Shown here piece by piece: positions 23,350-25,230 of a stretch of DNA of 25,230 bases; the first letter of the stretch is position 1, and each line of letters starts with the position of its first letter. The notes under the pieces were generated by a model. It was not told where the DNA came from, searched no databases, and saw only the letters and a program-made list of their open reading frames with translations. The stretch comes from an uncultured Acetatifactor sp. (GTDB lineage Bacteria; Bacillota; Clostridia; Lachnospirales; Lachnospiraceae): assembly GCA_904501885.1 (NCBI GenBank), contig CAJGCP010000030.1, positions 1 through 25,230 of the forward strand, given 5' to 3'. The position numbers and the translations under genes are program-made.

Positions 23350-24162
23350 ATGCAGAGAATTTTTTTTGAATCCCACGATATGCAGAACAAAATCTATATC
23401 CTACACCATAGATTCTTAGAAAAAAAGCCTTCGGGACATCTGTCTGATTTTAACTGGCACGAAAATATAGAGCTTGCTTATATTGTGAACGGCAACGGGA
23501 CAATACTCTGTGACGGTCACCCCTATCCCGTGAAAGGTGGCGATGTGTTCGTCTATAATTCCAACCAAGTACATAGGTGTTACACAGACAACACAATGGA
23601 ATATTATTGTCTGATTGTTCAATCAGATTTTTTAAAAGCGAGCGGCATTCCGATTACGGAATTGCGAATGAAAAATCTGATACAAGACGGGCAAGCAAGG
23701 TGCCTTTTTACAGAACTAGTAGAAGAAACCTACAAAGACAGCCTCTATGCGAAGGCGATTTGCCAAGCCAAAATTTTATCTTTCATCGTCTATTTGCTCC
23801 GAAGCCACGGGATACCTTCCACGGTTCCAAAGGGCATCTCAGATACCCCCGGATGCATCAAGGCAGCACTGGAATTCATGCATCAGAAATACGCCGGAAA
23901 GATAAGTTTGGAGGAGATTGCAGCCACAGCAGGCTTAAGCAAATGTCATTTTGCCCGCGAATTCAAAAAGGCCACCCATATGACAGTGACCTCTTACTTA
24001 AATATGATCAGGTGCCAACACGCCAATCAGCTGATTGCCGGCCAAGGGTACTCTGTACAGGAAGCCGCCTTTGCCTGTGGATTCAATACCCCTTCCTTTT
24101 TTTCAAAAACATTTTATGACATTATGGGATATCTGCCCTCAGAAGCCAAAACAAAACGATAA
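23350..24162 (+). CDS. AraC-family transcriptional regulator, copy 2 of the duplicated module
   Basis: A 270-residue paralogue of the regulator at 21189. The cupin N-terminal domain (FNWHENIELAYIVNGNGTIL, PVKGGDVFVYNSNQVH) is followed by the AraC/XylS helix-turn-helix pair from about 160 (ISLEEIAATAGLSKCHFARE and AAFACGFNTPSFFSKTF). I place the start at the ATG at 23350, since MQRIFFESHDM aligns with the start of its paralogue and AGAGGTG lies upstream. An in-frame TTG at 23308 would add 14 residues that have no counterpart. It is divergent from oxidoreductase copy 2 across 122 bases. Its 3' end is six bases from the convergent spoVT stop. The ligand is unknown. The effector domain is less conserved than the DNA-binding domain, suggesting the two regulators may sense different compounds. 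Confidence 0.9.
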   Translation: MQRIFFESHDMQNKIYILHHRFLEKKPSGHLSDFNWHENIELAYIVNGNGTILCDGHPYPVKGGDVFVYNSNQVHRCYTDNTMEYYCLIVQSDFLKASGIPITELRMKNLIQDGQARCLFTELVEETYKDSLYAKAICQAKILSFIVYLLRSHGIPSTVPKGISDTPGCIKAALEFMHQKYAGKISLEEIAATAGLSKCHFAREFKKATHMTVTSYLNMIRCQHANQLIAGQGYSVQEAAFACGFNTPSFFSKTFYDIMGYLPSEAKTKR

Positions 24163-24168
24163 GTAATG

Positions 24169-24714
24169 TTATTGTTCCATCAGTCTGCCCAAAAACCCTG
24201 CTGCCGACTGAATCATCTTCATGTCCGCCTCGTTCATCTTCACTTTCGTGTCATTTTGGAGCAGCACCACACACCCAATGATGTCCCCTTCACATAGGAT
24301 GGGCACCATTGCCTCATGCTGGTAATCCGCATCTGCCTCATCGCAGACAGGCACAAAGTTCCTATCCCCCTTGCTTGCCATCACACTTTCTCTATTGTGG
24401 ATTCTCTCATCCAAAATTTTCCCCACAGGCTTGTCCAACATCTGCTTATACCCGCCGGCTGCCGCAATAAACTTTTCCCGGTCGGCAATCAAAGCCCCAT
24501 GCCCGGACACCTGCGCAAGGCTCTCCGCATACTGCTTCGCAAACCCAATCATTTCACCGATGGGAGAATACTTTTTCAGAATAATCTGCCCTTCTCTATC
24601 CGTATATATTTCCAAGGGATCGCCCTCACGGATGCGGAGAGTTCTTCTGATTTCTTTGGGGATGACTACACGACCGAGGTCGTCGATACGGCGTACAATA
24701 CCTGTTGCTTTCAT
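24169..24714 (-). CDS. spoVT: Stage V sporulation protein T (AbrB-type regulator with GAF domain)
   Basis: A 181-residue transcription factor that in Bacillus modulates forespore gene expression and spore-coat and germination properties. The N-terminal SpoVT/AbrB swapped-hairpin DNA-binding domain (about 1-50: ATGIVRRIDDLGRVVIPKEI) is almost invariant in the family, and the C-terminal GAF-like domain covers about 60-178. The length matches the usual 178-181. I chose the ATG at 24714, with AAGGAG nine bases upstream, because family members begin MKATGIVRR; the in-frame start eight codons upstream (24738) would swallow the ribosome site. It is a housekeeping sporulation gene rather than part of the sugar locus. 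The usual spoVB/mazG-type neighbours are not in view. It shows that the host can probably form endospores. Confidence 0.93.
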   Translation of the reverse strand: MKATGIVRRIDDLGRVVIPKEIRRTLRIREGDPLEIYTDREGQIILKKYSPIGEMIGFAKQYAESLAQVSGHGALIADREKFIAAAGGYKQMLDKPVGKILDERIHNRESVMASKGDRNFVPVCDEADADYQHEAMVPILCEGDIIGCVVLLQNDTKVKMNEADMKMIQSAAGFLGRLMEQ

Positions 24715-24748
24715 GTATAAATTCTCCTTTAATTTCAAATCGTGATAC

Positions 24749-24777
24749 TATTATTTGTTAATCATGAAGATTTATAC
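24749..24777 (-). promoter_or_regulatory. Possible sigma-F/sigma-G-type promoter of spoVT
   Basis: On the minus strand GTATAA (24777-24772) and AATAATA (24755-24749) are separated by 16 bases. This resembles the forespore consensus (about GnATA-N15/16-CATAnTA) and lies 35 bases before the start codon. A 10-base palindrome (ATACCGGTAT, 24774-24783) overlaps the -35 element. In Bacillus, spoVT is sigma-G controlled. The region is A+T-rich, so chance matches are likely. Confidence 0.4.
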
Positions 24778-24840
24778 CGGTATCAATCAATCATTTCATT
24801 TTCACAACCACAAGTTGTATAAATTACTATTATGAGTTTA

Positions 24841-24869
24841 TTGAAATTTGATTTGCTTCACTATAAAAT
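24841..24869 (+). promoter_or_regulatory. Probable sigma-A promoter of the XRE regulator
   Basis: TTGAAA (24841-24846) and TAAAAT (24864-24869) are spaced by 17 bases, with one mismatch in each box. The leader would be short, about 16 bases, and contains the AAAGGAGG ribosome site at 24878-24885. Confidence 0.55.
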
Positions 24870-24892
24870 AAAATCATAAAGGAGGCTATGTT

Positions 24893-25230
24893 ATGACTAT
24901 AGGTAAAGCAATAAATAAATTGAGATTGGATAGCAATCTTTCGCAAGAACAGTTTGCTATATTTTTTGGGGTTTCACAGCAATCCGTTCAAAAATGGGAA
25001 AACGGTGATTCTGTTCCGGAACTTAGCAAAATTATAAAAATTTCCAAGCATTATGGCGTTTCGCTTGATGCGTTAATTTTAGGGAACGACAACCGCATTG
25101 TTGAAGAAATGAAAGGAACAAATCAGATAAAGCCACAATATGCCAATATTCACGATTGGGAATTTTATTCCTCCAATTTAATGACAGAATATCAGCAATC
25201 CATCGAGGAAGGCTTAGATATCGAAGCATA
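24893..25230 (+). CDS. XRE/Cro-type helix-turn-helix protein (partial, C-terminus off the right edge)
   Basis: An open frame of 112 codons runs to the window edge. Residues about 4-60 form an XRE helix-turn-helix (IGKAINKLRLDSNLSQEQFA, then GVSQQSVQKWENG and VPELSKIIKISKHYGVSLDA). After a short linker comes DWEFYSSNLMTEYQQSIEEG, followed by LDIEA. That segment is not part of the DNA-binding domain and marks the start of a second domain. It reminds me of the lead-in of ADP-ribosylglycohydrolase-type proteins in Clostridia, but this is a memory-based, low-confidence match. The ATG at 24893 has GGAGG seven bases upstream; an ATG five bases earlier stops at once. The gene looks more A+T-rich than its neighbours, which may reflect a separate origin. 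It is divergent from spoVT across 178 bases. Confidence 0.8.
   Translation, partial: MTIGKAINKLRLDSNLSQEQFAIFFGVSQQSVQKWENGDSVPELSKIIKISKHYGVSLDALILGNDNRIVEEMKGTNQIKPQYANIHDWEFYSSNLMTEYQQSIEEGLDIEA

Overview
The window reads as chromosomal DNA of a spore-forming Clostridia bacterium, most likely Lachnospiraceae-like. The evidence is a SpoVT gene, consensus sigma-A promoters, strong AGGAGG-type ribosome sites, a Gram-positive style pel operon without the outer-membrane genes pelB and pelC, and a lipoprotein with S-layer homology repeats. The lineage is inferred; no rRNA gene is present.

Region 1 (1-6693, minus strand) is the front part of a Pel-type exopolysaccharide operon in the order pelD, pelE, pelA-type deacetylase (DUF2194), pelF. 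pelF runs off the left edge and pelG would be expected beyond it. The operon starts from a perfect TTGACA-N17-TATAAT promoter. Its first gene is the most striking object here: one polypeptide with an apparently intact HD-GYP c-di-GMP phosphodiesterase domain, a degenerate SDR/epimerase-like domain, membrane helices, a GAF domain and a PelD-type degenerate GGDEF domain that keeps the RxxD c-di-GMP binding site. It could both sense and destroy the signal that switches on the polysaccharide.

Region 2 (6694-19857) is a carbohydrate-utilisation locus. On the minus strand lie a GH2 glycosidase, a 2133-residue surface lipoprotein (two short YPD repeats, an alpha/alpha-toroid domain, S-layer homology repeats, Ig-like domains, four concanavalin-like domains) and a second GH2 glycosidase, closed by a strong terminator. 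A divergent AraC-family regulator on the plus strand probably controls it. The two opposing promoters overlap face to face.

Region 3 (19863-24162) holds two tandem copies of one divergent pair, a Gfo/Idh/MocA oxidoreductase (minus) and an AraC-family regulator (plus). The copies are close paralogues and share a conserved block in their intergenic regions. Together with region 2 this suggests surface capture of a glycan, intracellular cleavage by GH2 enzymes and redox processing of the released sugars, each step under its own AraC regulator.

Region 4 (24169-25230) holds spoVT (minus), with a possible forespore-type promoter, and the 5' part of an XRE-type regulator (plus), which looks more A+T-rich than its neighbours and is cut by the right edge. 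No tRNA, rRNA, CRISPR array, insertion sequence or riboswitch was recognised, and no gene-free stretch exceeds about 180 bases.
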